Part shown: positions 25,999 through 34,292 of the stretch, one piece after another
Layout: each line of letters opens with the position of its first letter
How positions within the stretch are numbered: the first letter of the stretch is position 1
Source of the DNA: JANRLF01 sp033762815
GTDB lineage: Bacteria; Bacteroidota; Bacteroidia; Chitinophagales; CAIOSU01
DNA: 64,000 bases
Assembly: GCA_033762815.1 (NCBI GenBank)
Contig: JANRLF010000008.1
Span: forward strand, 434,001-498,000
Direction: 5' to 3'
Translations under genes and position numbers: made by a program
Notes under the pieces: generated by a model
Told to the model about the DNA's origin: nothing
Database searches by the model: none
What the model saw: only the letters and a program-made list of their open reading frames with translations

Positions 25999-26488
25999 CC
26001 GGCTTGAACTGCTCGAAAGCCTGATTGCAGTCATAGCAGAAATGCAAGGCCCTGCATAAGGTGGGTCCGAATGGTGTGTTTAGGCTTGTATTATGGCTAC
26101 CGCAGTTTGGACATTCCGCTTCTTGGAGGCTTTCCATAGTTACCTCACCATTATGCCTCTTGGGTGGTGATAGTCGAAAGCCCTTTAACAATTGTAAACC
26201 CTTTTCGGTTATTCTATTGGAAGTCCATGCCGTGGAGAAATCTACATTTACTTCTACCCTTAAGAACCCAAGAGCTTTTATCGCTCTCTCTATTTGATCC
26301 TGAAGATAACTGATGGCTGGACAACCTACAAAGGTTGGCGTCATCTGTATACGAACACAGGAGGGGCAAAGCAACTCCACTTGGGTAATCATTCCCATAT
26401 CCACCACAGATATGACCGGAATTTCAGGGTCAGCGACCTTTTGCAAGGTTTCCCAAATTAGCGATGTCTTGTTTTCTACTGCTAGCAT
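25994..26488 (-). CDS. paaD: phenylacetyl-CoA epoxygenase subunit PaaD
   Basis: PaaD is needed for maturation or function of the multicomponent ring 1,2-epoxidase of phenylacetyl-CoA breakdown. The front half is a MIP18/DUF59-type domain (VADPEIPVISVVDMGMI, PTFVGCPAI). The C-terminus has the zinc-ribbon cysteines CPNC..TLCRALHFCYDC typical of PaaD. The start is ambiguous: ATG at 26488 leaves four bases after paaC, while ATG at 26506 overlaps paaC by 14 bases. It is the last gene of paaABCD, and its stop overlaps the promoter of the next transcript. PaaE, the reductase, does not follow it. Confidence 0.92.
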   Translation of the reverse strand: MLAVENKTSLIWETLQKVADPEIPVISVVDMGMITQVELLCPSCVRIQMTPTFVGCPAISYLQDQIERAIKALGFLRVEVNVDFSTAWTSNRITEKGLQLLKGFRLSPPKRHNGEVTMESLQEAECPNCGSHNTSLNTPFGPTLCRALHFCYDCNQAFEQFKPV

Positions 26489-26492
26489 ACTA

Positions 26493-27239
26493 CTACCATT
26501 CCGCATTGGGGTCAAGACTAAAAACCTCGGTCATTTCCTTTAATAGCGGCGCTAAATGCTCGGTATGGTAACCTCTCCTGCCACCTAAGGAAGCTTCGAT
26601 ATTTACAGGAATCTTCAAGTTTGCTAATTCCAAAATGGTACTTACCGAAACCAACCATTGTTCCTTCAATGTAGCTTCGCCTACAAATATCCCTTGGCTA
26701 ATCAGCTCGACTTCGTAAGGGCCTTCTTCAAAAATTCCCAATGCCAATGGCCAGGCTTCATTAAGGGCACTTTGCATACGGGCATGGCTTTCTTCATTGG
26801 CCTTACCTAGTTTTTTTATCCAGGTATCTCCGTGCAGAACGTGGTACTTTAACTCTCCTTTTATCTTCTTCGCCAATTGGGCCAAAGGCGCAAAAGACGA
26901 TTGCTCAAGAAGCGTATAGCGCAATAACTCTGAATGATCGAACAAAAAATGCCTTATTAGGCTGAAATCATATTCACCATTGGGCATTTCTACTAGATGG
27001 CAACATTTAAAATCCTTTTCTTTTCTGCCGAAAGCAATTTGATCGGGTTGTTGTTCACCAAGCTCAATATACAGGATATTGTATAGAGCATTGGCATGTC
27101 CTATCTTATCCTGGGCCATCGATGAAAAGGCAATATCTTCCTCCAACATGGGGCCTAATCCTGTCCATTCACTGTTTCGATGACCAAGTATCAGTTCATC
27201 ATCCGCTACTTTGTATAAAAACTCCTTTAGTAAATCCAT
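26493..27239 (-). CDS. paaC: phenylacetyl-CoA epoxygenase subunit PaaC
   Basis: A 248-residue structural subunit of the epoxidase, with the ferritin-like helical fold but a degenerate metal site. The front (LLKEFLYKVADDELILGHRNSEWTG) and AFSSMAQDKIGHANALYNIL are typical, as are LKYHVLHGDTWIKKLG and the terminal GRRGYHTEHLAPLL. PaaC pairs with PaaA and is required for its stability and activity. The gene lies 11 bases after paaB, in the conserved A-B-C-D order. Confidence 0.95.
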   Translation of the reverse strand: MDLLKEFLYKVADDELILGHRNSEWTGLGPMLEEDIAFSSMAQDKIGHANALYNILYIELGEQQPDQIAFGRKEKDFKCCHLVEMPNGEYDFSLIRHFLFDHSELLRYTLLEQSSFAPLAQLAKKIKGELKYHVLHGDTWIKKLGKANEESHARMQSALNEAWPLALGIFEEGPYEVELISQGIFVGEATLKEQWLVSVSTILELANLKIPVNIEASLGGRRGYHTEHLAPLLKEMTEVFSLDPNAEW

Positions 27240-27250
27240 GGGCTAATATT

Positions 27251-27634
27251 TTAAATTGCAGGTTTAGTTCTTGCTTGATAAGCATCTATTTTGCTTCTCA
27301 CCTTGTTATAAATCCCAGCTTCCCGATGTTGCTTTTCGGGCGTAGTGGCAAACATATCTTCATCTGCTGCTTGGAAGGAATATATGTCGCTAGTTTTTAC
27401 TACCCACAAGTTAATGGTAGTGCCCCTACGACCAAATTGTTCCTTGGCGAAGAGTAAAGCTATTTCCGCATCAGGCGCATGCACGGAGCCCACATGGGTA
27501 TAACGCTTGCCCGTTTTTTCCTGATGGAATACCTCAAAGGTGCCCCAATACTCATCGTTAGGCAAGGCAACCTCACCTTGTGGCAGCTCAAGTCGTTGAA
27601 TACGGGGGTCTAAAGAATCTGTTTTATGCTCCAT
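27251..27634 (-). CDS. paaB: phenylacetyl-CoA epoxygenase subunit PaaB
   Basis: A small subunit of 127 residues. Family features are WGTFEVFHQEKTGKRYTHVGSVHAPDAEIALLFAKEQF in the first half and the conserved aromatic stretch toward the end. It bridges subunits in the epoxidase complex and has no catalytic residues of its own. It is 24 bases after paaA and 11 before paaC. The last ~30 residues (EKQHREAGIYNKVRSKIDAYQ) form a charged extension beyond the core. Confidence 0.92.
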   Translation of the reverse strand: MEHKTDSLDPRIQRLELPQGEVALPNDEYWGTFEVFHQEKTGKRYTHVGSVHAPDAEIALLFAKEQFGRRGTTINLWVVKTSDIYSFQAADEDMFATTPEKQHREAGIYNKVRSKIDAYQARTKPAI

Positions 27635-27658
27635 AATGATTTCTTGATACTGGTACTA

Positions 27659-28642
27659 TTAAGCCAATGGTACGGTATGCTTGGTATTTGCAGAAGCCAT
27701 TGCAGTTCTTACCCAACGGCCATGGGTTTCTGCCCATTTTCTTACTGCCAAACGCTCCTTGTTGCAAGGCCCATTGCCTTTTATGGTTTGGTAAAACTCC
27801 TCCCAATCTGGATCGGAAAATGTCCAAGTGCCGTCTTCATGCTTCTGAAGGTTCGGGTCAGGGAAATCAATACCTACTTCCCTAATTTTTGGTACATAAG
27901 TACTTAGAAACTGGTTACGCATATCATCGTTACTCGCCATTTTCACCTTCCAACGTATAAGTTGTTCCGAGTGAACCGATTCACTATCAGGAGGCCCAAA
28001 GAAATGCAAGATGGGCTTGTACCAACGATTCACTGCGTCTTGTAGCATCTCCCTTTGAGCTTGTGTACCAGTGGCCAGATACACAAAAGCATCATGCCCC
28101 TGCTTTAAGTGAAATGCTTCTTCGGCACATATCCTCTCCAGAGCGCGGCAATAGGGGCCATATGAACCCTTTGAATTCGCCAACTGATTGATAATGGCCG
28201 CCGCATCAATCAAAAAACCAATAACGGCAATATCAGCCCATGTTTTTGCGGGATAATTGAAAACATTGGAATACTTGCTTTTGCCACTTAACAGGTCGTT
28301 CATCATTTCTTCCCTTGATTTTCCCAATGTTTCGGCAGCACAATACAGCAAATGGCCATGCCCTATTTCGTCCTGAACTTTGGCAATCAAGGCCATTTTA
28401 CGTCTAAAGTTAGGTGCACGGGTTATCCAAGTGCCTTCAGGCAATGCGCCGATAATTTCACTATGGGCATGCTGCTCAATCATTCGGATTAATTGCCTCC
28501 GGTATTCGGTTGGCATCCAGTCTTGTGGTTCAATTTTCTCCCCCCTGTCAATGCGGGCTTGAAATGCGGCCAATTTTTCAGGGTCGTCGGCTATTTGAGC
28601 TGCCTTTTGTTTATCGTCGTAGATATAACCTCCTCCGTACAT
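27659..28642 (-). CDS. paaA: phenylacetyl-CoA epoxygenase catalytic subunit PaaA
   Basis: The diiron oxygenase subunit that inserts one oxygen atom into the phenyl ring of phenylacetyl-CoA. At 327 residues it is normal length. Diiron ligands are visible as two carboxylate-His motifs, DEIGHGHLLYCAAE and ICAEEAFHLKQGHD, in four-helix context. The substrate-side front reads MPTEYRRQLIRMIEQHAHSE. It is the second gene of the transcript, nine bases after the TetR-family regulator, and its expression should follow that regulator's response to phenylacetyl-CoA. Confidence 0.96.
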   Translation of the reverse strand: MYGGGYIYDDKQKAAQIADDPEKLAAFQARIDRGEKIEPQDWMPTEYRRQLIRMIEQHAHSEIIGALPEGTWITRAPNFRRKMALIAKVQDEIGHGHLLYCAAETLGKSREEMMNDLLSGKSKYSNVFNYPAKTWADIAVIGFLIDAAAIINQLANSKGSYGPYCRALERICAEEAFHLKQGHDAFVYLATGTQAQREMLQDAVNRWYKPILHFFGPPDSESVHSEQLIRWKVKMASNDDMRNQFLSTYVPKIREVGIDFPDPNLQKHEDGTWTFSDPDWEEFYQTIKGNGPCNKERLAVRKWAETHGRWVRTAMASANTKHTVPLA

Positions 28643-28651
28643 ATAATGCTT

Positions 28652-29260
28652 TTACTTGGTGAAACTTGTTTCTTTATTGTTGATTGCGTTAACTCCAGCT
28701 AAGGCATAATGCGCTATTTGCAGGCCAATTTCTTTAGGGGTCAACTTACCATTGGGTTTATACCACTCATAAGTTGCATTCATACTTGCGAAAAGCATGC
28801 GGAGTGTAAAATTGATGTCACTAATATGAAAAACATCGGCATACATACCTTCTTGTAGCAATTGCTTGAACTTTTCCTCATATTGATGCCTCTTATGCTT
28901 GAATACTTCCAAATCATGCACCGGTAGGTGTTTCCATTCATTGAAAAATACCGCAGCCGCATCAAGGTTACGGCAAATAACTTCCGTGTGGGCAATTATA
29001 GCATTTGTTAATGCATCTATTGGATTTGAACCGATTGTCAAAGCACTGCTAAGCGCATCATTAAACTCACCCGCAATCCTGAAACAGATACTGCTCAATA
29101 TTTCCTCCTTGCTGCTAATATGACTGTAAAGGCTAGCTGGCTCAATACCGACAGCTTTTGCCAAATCGCGCATGGATGTGGCGGAATAGCCCTTTTCTTT
29201 GAAAAGATTTTGGGCTGTAGCTTTTATTTGGGCTTTTCTTGTCAGTATTGTTTGCGCCAT
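28652..29260 (-). CDS. TetR-family repressor of the paa operon (PaaR-like)
   Basis: A 202-residue TetR-family regulator. The N-terminal helix-turn-helix covers about residues 5-55 (IKATAQNLFKEKGYSATSMRDLAKAVGIEPASLYSHISS). The C-terminal part is the helical ligand domain of the acyl-CoA-responsive subgroup (AAAVFFNEWKHLPVHDLEVFKHKRHQYEEKF). It heads the paaABCD run with only nine bases to paaA. A 14-base palindrome lies six bases before its start and matches the PaaR operator form known from Thermus. The likely model is repression of itself and the paa genes, released by phenylacetyl-CoA. Confidence 0.9.
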   Translation of the reverse strand: MAQTILTRKAQIKATAQNLFKEKGYSATSMRDLAKAVGIEPASLYSHISSKEEILSSICFRIAGEFNDALSSALTIGSNPIDALTNAIIAHTEVICRNLDAAAVFFNEWKHLPVHDLEVFKHKRHQYEEKFKQLLQEGMYADVFHISDINFTLRMLFASMNATYEWYKPNGKLTPKEIGLQIAHYALAGVNAINNKETSFTK

Positions 29261-29265
29261 GCAAC

Positions 29266-29279
29266 CTAACGTTCGTTAG
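29266..29279. promoter_or_regulatory. PaaR-type operator upstream of the TetR/paa operon
   Basis: CTAACG-TT-CGTTAG is a perfect inverted repeat with 6-base arms. It fits CNAACGNNCGTTNG, the site I recall for Thermus PaaR. It lies between the predicted -7 box and the start codon, where a bound repressor would block transcription. Confidence 0.8.
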
Positions 29280-29311
29280 CTAATATAGTGATTCAACTTC
29301 AGTTAGGCAAA
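29280..29311 (-). promoter_or_regulatory. promoter of the TetR-paaABCD operon
   Basis: On the minus strand a TTG within a T-run (29310-29308) and TATATTAG (29287-29280) are 20 bases apart, a 7-of-8 match to the -7 box with good spacing. The operator abuts the downstream edge of the -7 box. Confidence 0.6.
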
Positions 29312-29326
29312 AAAGGTTTAAAAAAA

Positions 29327-30298
29327 TTAGTGAGGGGAAAATTTTACAACTTCCTGCTGTATGGGCTTTAGGCTTTGCAGATAGCTATAAATAGCGCCCA
29401 AATCTTCTTCAGTCATGCCCGCATACATGGTCCAGGGCATAATACTGTTCATCGACTTGCCGTCTACTTTGGCAATATTGGCAGCATCCTGATACATTTT
29501 GAACCGGGATATAAAAGCTTGTTTGCTCCAATTGCCAATCCCTGTAGCCTTATCAGGGGTAATATTGGCTGAACGGAGAACACCATTGGGCATTTTAAAC
29601 TCCATATTTCCGGCATATTCCATACCCTCTATATAACTTCCCTTCTCCATGCGTGTATGGCAATCCTTGCAAGCTGCCATGGTAATCATATATTCGCCAT
29701 ATTTGAGCGTATCGCTCTTTGCTGGTATTGGCTGATGGTTGGCTTTTTGGGGAATAGTGTTGATAATAAAATTCATAGGGAAATCTGATTCGGAAACTGG
29801 CACTTCTTGCTTGATGGGCTGTAAAGCCCTAATATAGGCAACAATGGCGGTTGCATCTTCCATGCTCATTTTGCCATAGGCAATATGTGGCATAATGGAA
29901 AAAAGAGCGCGACCATCTTTAGCTACTCCACAGGTGATAGCCCGATAGATTTCCCCATCTGTCCAATGCCCGATGCCTTCGGGGGTAATATTTGGTGCAA
30001 AATATTTACCAGGAAAGCCCATATTTTGATCAAATATTTCACCGCCCTGCCCAAAGGTTCCAGTTTTTGGAGGACCAGAATACAAGCTCCAATCCCTTGT
30101 AGAATGGCAGTCAATGCAAACTGCCACATGATTAGCCAAATATTGGCCCCGAGCCACCATTGCGGGATTAGAAGCAACTTTTAGTTCAGGTGCCGGACCA
30201 ACATCAGGCAAAGCAAATGAAACATAACTAAGGCCCACAGCAGCACCCAATAGCACCACCATTATTAAAATGCCAATGACTTTCAGGATACGTTTCAT
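29327..30298 (-). CDS. membrane-anchored diheme cytochrome c
   Basis: A 323-residue protein with an N-terminal membrane helix (residues 4-28) and two class-I cytochrome c domains. Heme motifs are CIDCH at 61-65 and CKDCH at 210-214. Candidate Met ligands lie in IMPHIAYGKMS and IMPWTMYAGMTEED. Domains repeat the same plan, including APNITPEG in the first and SANITPDKATG in the second, suggesting an internal duplication. It would carry electrons in the periplasm, probably toward a terminal oxidase. The gene is separate from the paa operon: it lies upstream on the same strand with a promoter between them. Confidence 0.9.
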   Translation of the reverse strand: MKRILKVIGILIMVVLLGAAVGLSYVSFALPDVGPAPELKVASNPAMVARGQYLANHVAVCIDCHSTRDWSLYSGPPKTGTFGQGGEIFDQNMGFPGKYFAPNITPEGIGHWTDGEIYRAITCGVAKDGRALFSIMPHIAYGKMSMEDATAIVAYIRALQPIKQEVPVSESDFPMNFIINTIPQKANHQPIPAKSDTLKYGEYMITMAACKDCHTRMEKGSYIEGMEYAGNMEFKMPNGVLRSANITPDKATGIGNWSKQAFISRFKMYQDAANIAKVDGKSMNSIMPWTMYAGMTEEDLGAIYSYLQSLKPIQQEVVKFSPH

Positions 30299-30362
30299 TC
30301 TGGGAGGTTTAGTACTATATAAGAAAAAATCTTAACATCTAATCTCGGGGAAATTTACGACA

Positions 30363-31343
30363 TTACTTTTTCTTCTCTTGCCCAAATTTATAACCTATAC
30401 CAATAGCCAAGTTCTCTCTAAACTGGGTACCTTTTCCTTGGTATATAGTTCCATCCTCACGTTCTTTAGGAACGTTTATGTCGTCATCATAAATAAGGTC
30501 CGTTGACAAGGACACGGTTAAGAAATTGTTCACCTTCATGTTTACTTTGGTGCCCCAATTGATATCAATGTTTTCTGGGTGCTTTAAGTAGTTGGAAAAC
30601 AGCTCAAGTCTAGTCGAAAGAGTTACATTCTTAAAAATTTCGGCATCGAAGTTAGCTACCAGATAGGCACCCAAATTTTGGAAAACCGTTTTGTTGCTAT
30701 CCAAACCATATTTTGTTTCAGGTACAGCATCAGCTAATACAATTACTGATTTACTAGTGACGGGCGACACGAACAATTTAAAGAACTTTGGGGCTTGGTA
30801 CTCAATACCTAATGCGGCAATTACAAAAGCAGGGGCCATAAATTGGGAAACTAGCCTACGGGTGTCTGCTGCATCATCGTATTCATAGCCATAAGTAAAT
30901 TGACTGCGGAAGTTGTTCAAAAAACCGAGTTTCCAATAATCATTGAACTTATAGCCCAACTGCGAGGTAAAATCTATCACATCATCCGATTTCCGAACCT
31001 TTAATTTCCCTTGCTTTTGAATACCATATGCTAGGTTAATTTTTGCATCCCATACAAAACGGTTCTTTTCGTATCGTGTAAAAAAATTGACAATTCCTGT
31101 TGCTGCAATTGAGCTATTACCCCCGGCTGCCCAGTTTTTTAAAGCTACTTGCGATAGGTTTATCGTAATATCGCCCCCATAAGTCCAATAGCGTATAGTA
31201 TCGGCCGTTACTGTATCGATAGGGGTTGCGGTTTTTTCACTTAAAGATTTAGCCTCCAAATGATAAGAATGGTCGTCCGTATTCTGTGCATACATAACCA
31301 TACCAATGGTTATAAATAACGGCAATAGTATTAGCTTTTTCAT
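30363..31343 (-). CDS. DUF3078 outer-membrane beta-barrel protein
   Basis: A Bacteroidota-specific outer-membrane protein of about 326 residues from the ATG at 31343. That start gives a clean signal peptide (MKKLILLPLFITIGMVMYAQ); the in-frame extension upstream would destroy it. The DUF3078 signature is LSQVALKNWAAGGNSSIAATG, followed by alternating strands such as FVWDAKINLAYGIQKQG and TSQLGYKFNDYWKLGFLNNFRSQF. It ends in a strand with conserved GIGYKFG. The function of the family is unknown. No operon partner. Confidence 0.9.
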   Translation of the reverse strand: MKKLILLPLFITIGMVMYAQNTDDHSYHLEAKSLSEKTATPIDTVTADTIRYWTYGGDITINLSQVALKNWAAGGNSSIAATGIVNFFTRYEKNRFVWDAKINLAYGIQKQGKLKVRKSDDVIDFTSQLGYKFNDYWKLGFLNNFRSQFTYGYEYDDAADTRRLVSQFMAPAFVIAALGIEYQAPKFFKLFVSPVTSKSVIVLADAVPETKYGLDSNKTVFQNLGAYLVANFDAEIFKNVTLSTRLELFSNYLKHPENIDINWGTKVNMKVNNFLTVSLSTDLIYDDDINVPKEREDGTIYQGKGTQFRENLAIGIGYKFGQEKKK

Positions 31344-31516
31344 CTCTTCATTGATTTTACGCAAAGCTATTAAAACTGGATATAGGAGCAAGGTCAATGT
31401 TACTAAGGCGAATTGTAAGCATTGACTAAATCACCACCACCAAAAAAGCACAATGTGATTGAAATTTTTTAAGCTTGATAATCAATTAATTGCAAAATAT
31501 TTTCGAAAACAAACAC

Positions 31517-31557
31517 TACTATGTATTGCATAGTACCATTTAATAGCTATATCTTTG
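31517..31557 (+). promoter_or_regulatory. PadR-gene promoter with overlapping operator
   Basis: TACTATG (31517-31523) and CATAGTA (31529-31535) form a perfect 7-base inverted repeat around TATTG. The TTG in its centre (31526-31528) is the likely -33 element. TATCTTTG at 31550-31557 is an exact -7 box 21 bases further on. A repressor bound to the dyad would cover the -33 element, which suggests PadR represses itself and the next gene. Confidence 0.75.
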
Positions 31558-31572
31558 TGATACATTGAACGA

Positions 31573-31926
31573 ATGCCTATGAAAACACCAGAAATAAATG
31601 TTGAAAACACCAAAGTGCAAATGCGGAAGGGAATTCTGGAGTATTGCATACTATCCATAATTGCCCAAGGTGAAGCGTACGCATCTGATATACTGGATAA
31701 GTTAAAAGAGGCTAAACTGATTGTGGTAGAAGGAACACTGTACCCCCTCCTTACCAGGCTTAAGAACAGTGGTCATCTCAGCTATCAATGGAAGGAATCA
31801 CTATCAGGACCACCACGAAAATACTACTTGCTAACCGACCTGGGCCGCAATTTTTTAAAAGAGCTCGACCTGACATGGCAAGAGTTAGTATATGCAGTAA
31901 ACATTACCACCACTAAAGCTAAATAA
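31573..31926 (+). CDS. PadR-family transcriptional regulator
   Basis: A 117-residue PadR regulator of the short subgroup that lacks the extended C-terminal dimer helices. The winged-helix domain reads KGILEYCILSIIAQGEAYASDIL, then VEGTLYPLLTRLKNSGHL and GPPRKYYLLTDLGR. It may start at 31573 or at the second ATG at 31579. It lies eight bases before a PspC/DUF2807 gene, a pairing seen repeatedly in Bacteroidota, and is probably an envelope-stress switch for it. Confidence 0.93.
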   Translation: MPMKTPEINVENTKVQMRKGILEYCILSIIAQGEAYASDILDKLKEAKLIVVEGTLYPLLTRLKNSGHLSYQWKESLSGPPRKYYLLTDLGRNFLKELDLTWQELVYAVNITTTKAK

Positions 31927-31934
31927 CCGTTATA

Positions 31935-34160
31935 ATGAAAAAGACATTTTCCATAAATCTTGGCGGACAAGTGTTCCAAATAGATGAAGATGCTTACGAA
32001 AAGCTGCGCGCTTATCTAGATGCCATCAAAACCAGGTATCGAAACACCCAAGGTGCAGAAGAGATACTTGGCGACATTGAAGGACGCTTGGCTGAAATGC
32101 TAACAGAAAGGATAAACAACCGATTGAATGTGGTAAGCCTGCTGCATATCGAAGAATGTATGGCAATTATGGGAGACCCAGCGCAATTTGGAGATGAAGC
32201 TTCAGAAGAAACTGCGGACACAGATCAACCAAATGCCACAGCAGAAGTGAAGCGCAAGTTCTTTCGCAATCCTGACGACCAAACTCTTGGAGGGGTTGTT
32301 TCTGGTTTATCTGCCTTTCTTGGTATTGAAGAGGTTGTGTGGGTACGTTTGTTTGTTGTACTTCTATTCTTCTTTTCAGGAGGGACGGTGCTTGTAGCCT
32401 ACATCATTCTTTGGGTCATTGTACCTGAAGCCAACACGCCTTCGGAAAAGCTGCAAATGAGGGGGGAGCCTATCAATATTGAGAATATTGAAAAAGTCAT
32501 TAAGAAGGACTTTCAAGATTTGGAAAACAGGGTAAAGAATATTGACACCAAATCAGTTCAGCATAAAGCAAGAACTGGTTTCCAAAAGTTCATTGACTTT
32601 TGTTTAGTACTGTTCAAGTATTTGATAAAGGCACTGGCAAAACTGGTAGGATTGCTCTTTATTCTTTTCGGTCTGTCAGTAATAATTGTAGTGCTATGGA
32701 GCCTATTACTGCCTGGTACTATCATGACGGTGAACACTGATGTTTGGCCATATATATTTAATAGCAGCATGCAGGTGACCCTAGCGATTATCGCACTATG
32801 CTTGTTGGTTTTTGTTCCCCTAATTGGATTAACTATTTCTGGTTTTAGAATACTATTGGGGCTAAAGAAAAGCCACAGGAGCGTTGGAATAAGCTTTACC
32901 GCCTTATGGTTTCTCGGTTTGGTGCTCGGTTTTATATTACTGCTGCAAATGAAGAATGATTTCAAAAGAAATCATACCTACAAAAAAGAAACGGTTTTAA
33001 ATAGCCCTAGCACTAATGTTTTGAACCTAGTCTTATCCAACCAAAAGGAGTATGATGGCGCATACATAGCACTTGGCAACTGGGGCGCATACTACCATGA
33101 AGGCAGTTCTATTTATGTAATGGATCGAATCAAACTGGATGTGGTGAAAAGCGAAACTGATGACTATGTATTGGTTCAAGAAAATGCATCTATGGGGAAC
33201 AGTCAAAACCAAGCCATCAAAAATGCGCAAGCTATTGAGTATCATTTTGCGCAAAAAGATTCGGTGCTATCCTTTGATGAGTTTTTTAGTATACCCACCA
33301 GCGGCAAAATACGTGGCCAGGAACTACAACTGACTCTGAAAATACCTGAAGGTGGCAGCGTGTACTTTGCAAACAATATTCGTCATTTGATATACGACAT
33401 AAGAAATACCACCAACACCTATGACGGTGATATGGTGGGCCATACATGGACAATGAAATTTGATGGGTTAACTTGTGTTGACTGTGAGGATGAAGGCCGT
33501 GAAGACAGAGAACATGGATGGAATACAGGAGCCGCTAAAGAATATGATATATCTGATGCCAATGATGTAGAAGTTAATGGGGCTTTCGATGTTGAAATCC
33601 GCACAGGGAAAGATGCCGCTGTAAAAGTTTATGGAGCGGAGGAAGATACCAAGCATATACAAGTACTTAGCAATGATGGAAAACTTACCATTGGCATGGG
33701 AAACATTCGGGGGCTTTTCAAATTTCGCCAACCACATAAAATTAAAATTCAAATAGACCTGCCTCAATTACAGTCACTTGAAGTGAACGGGCCATGCTAT
33801 GTTTCAGGAAAAGGCTTGAAAGGCGATGAAGTGGTCTTGAAGTTTACAGGTGCTAGTAGCGGTGTAATGCACTTAGATTGCGACCAGCTGACTGTAGAAG
33901 CCAATGGAGCCGCGGAAGTTAAACTATCAGGCAATGCCAATAAACTGAAGGCAGAAGTAGTAAGCGCATCATCAATGGATGCTGGAAAGTTAACCACCAA
34001 TACTGCTGAGATAGAGGCAACTGGCGCAAGCGCCGCACTTGTAAACGTTAAGGAGAAATTAGACGCTGAAGCAAATGGCGCCAGTAGTATCGAATACCTG
34101 GGTAACCCTATCGTTTCGTCTGATGCCTCAGGGGCTTCGTCTATCAATCCTGTACAGTAA
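31935..34160 (+). CDS. PspC-domain membrane protein with DUF2807 adhesin-like C-terminus
   Basis: A 741-residue protein in the same transcript as PadR. Residues 1-60 form a short domain with repeated acidic and Leu residues (FQIDEDAYEKLRAYLDAIK). A PspC domain at about 107-165 (KRKFFRNPDDQTLGGVVSGLSAFLGIEEVVWVR..) contains a membrane helix, and further helices lie around 225-350. The C-terminal part (about 540-741) is a DUF2807/GIN repeat domain, a right-handed beta structure with Gly-Ala-Ser repeats such as EANGAAEVKLSGNANKLKAEV. PspC proteins report on envelope stress in other bacteria; here the role is inferred. Confidence 0.9.
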   Translation: MKKTFSINLGGQVFQIDEDAYEKLRAYLDAIKTRYRNTQGAEEILGDIEGRLAEMLTERINNRLNVVSLLHIEECMAIMGDPAQFGDEASEETADTDQPNATAEVKRKFFRNPDDQTLGGVVSGLSAFLGIEEVVWVRLFVVLLFFFSGGTVLVAYIILWVIVPEANTPSEKLQMRGEPINIENIEKVIKKDFQDLENRVKNIDTKSVQHKARTGFQKFIDFCLVLFKYLIKALAKLVGLLFILFGLSVIIVVLWSLLLPGTIMTVNTDVWPYIFNSSMQVTLAIIALCLLVFVPLIGLTISGFRILLGLKKSHRSVGISFTALWFLGLVLGFILLLQMKNDFKRNHTYKKETVLNSPSTNVLNLVLSNQKEYDGAYIALGNWGAYYHEGSSIYVMDRIKLDVVKSETDDYVLVQENASMGNSQNQAIKNAQAIEYHFAQKDSVLSFDEFFSIPTSGKIRGQELQLTLKIPEGGSVYFANNIRHLIYDIRNTTNTYDGDMVGHTWTMKFDGLTCVDCEDEGREDREHGWNTGAAKEYDISDANDVEVNGAFDVEIRTGKDAAVKVYGAEEDTKHIQVLSNDGKLTIGMGNIRGLFKFRQPHKIKIQIDLPQLQSLEVNGPCYVSGKGLKGDEVVLKFTGASSGVMHLDCDQLTVEANGAAEVKLSGNANKLKAEVVSASSMDAGKLTTNTAEIEATGASAALVNVKEKLDAEANGASSIEYLGNPIVSSDASGASSINPVQ

Positions 34161-34240
34161 GCGGAATAAATTTTTCCTGTGCCAATCAATCTGTTACTTT
34201 ATAGCCAGTAAAGAAGCCTTTTTGTAACCTGCGTAAGCAG

Positions 34241-34282
34241 CAATAGCCCGGAATAGCCTACCGGGCTATTGTATTTTATCTT
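34241..34282 (+). terminator. intrinsic terminator after the PspC-domain gene
   Basis: CAATAGCCCGG (34241-34251) and CCGGGCTATTG (34261-34271) form a perfect 11-base stem with a 9-base loop, followed by TATTTTATCTT. The stem can form on both strands, but the T-rich tail is only on the plus side, so it mainly ends the PadR-PspC transcript. Confidence 0.85.
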
Positions 34283-34292
34283 GTCAAAAGTG

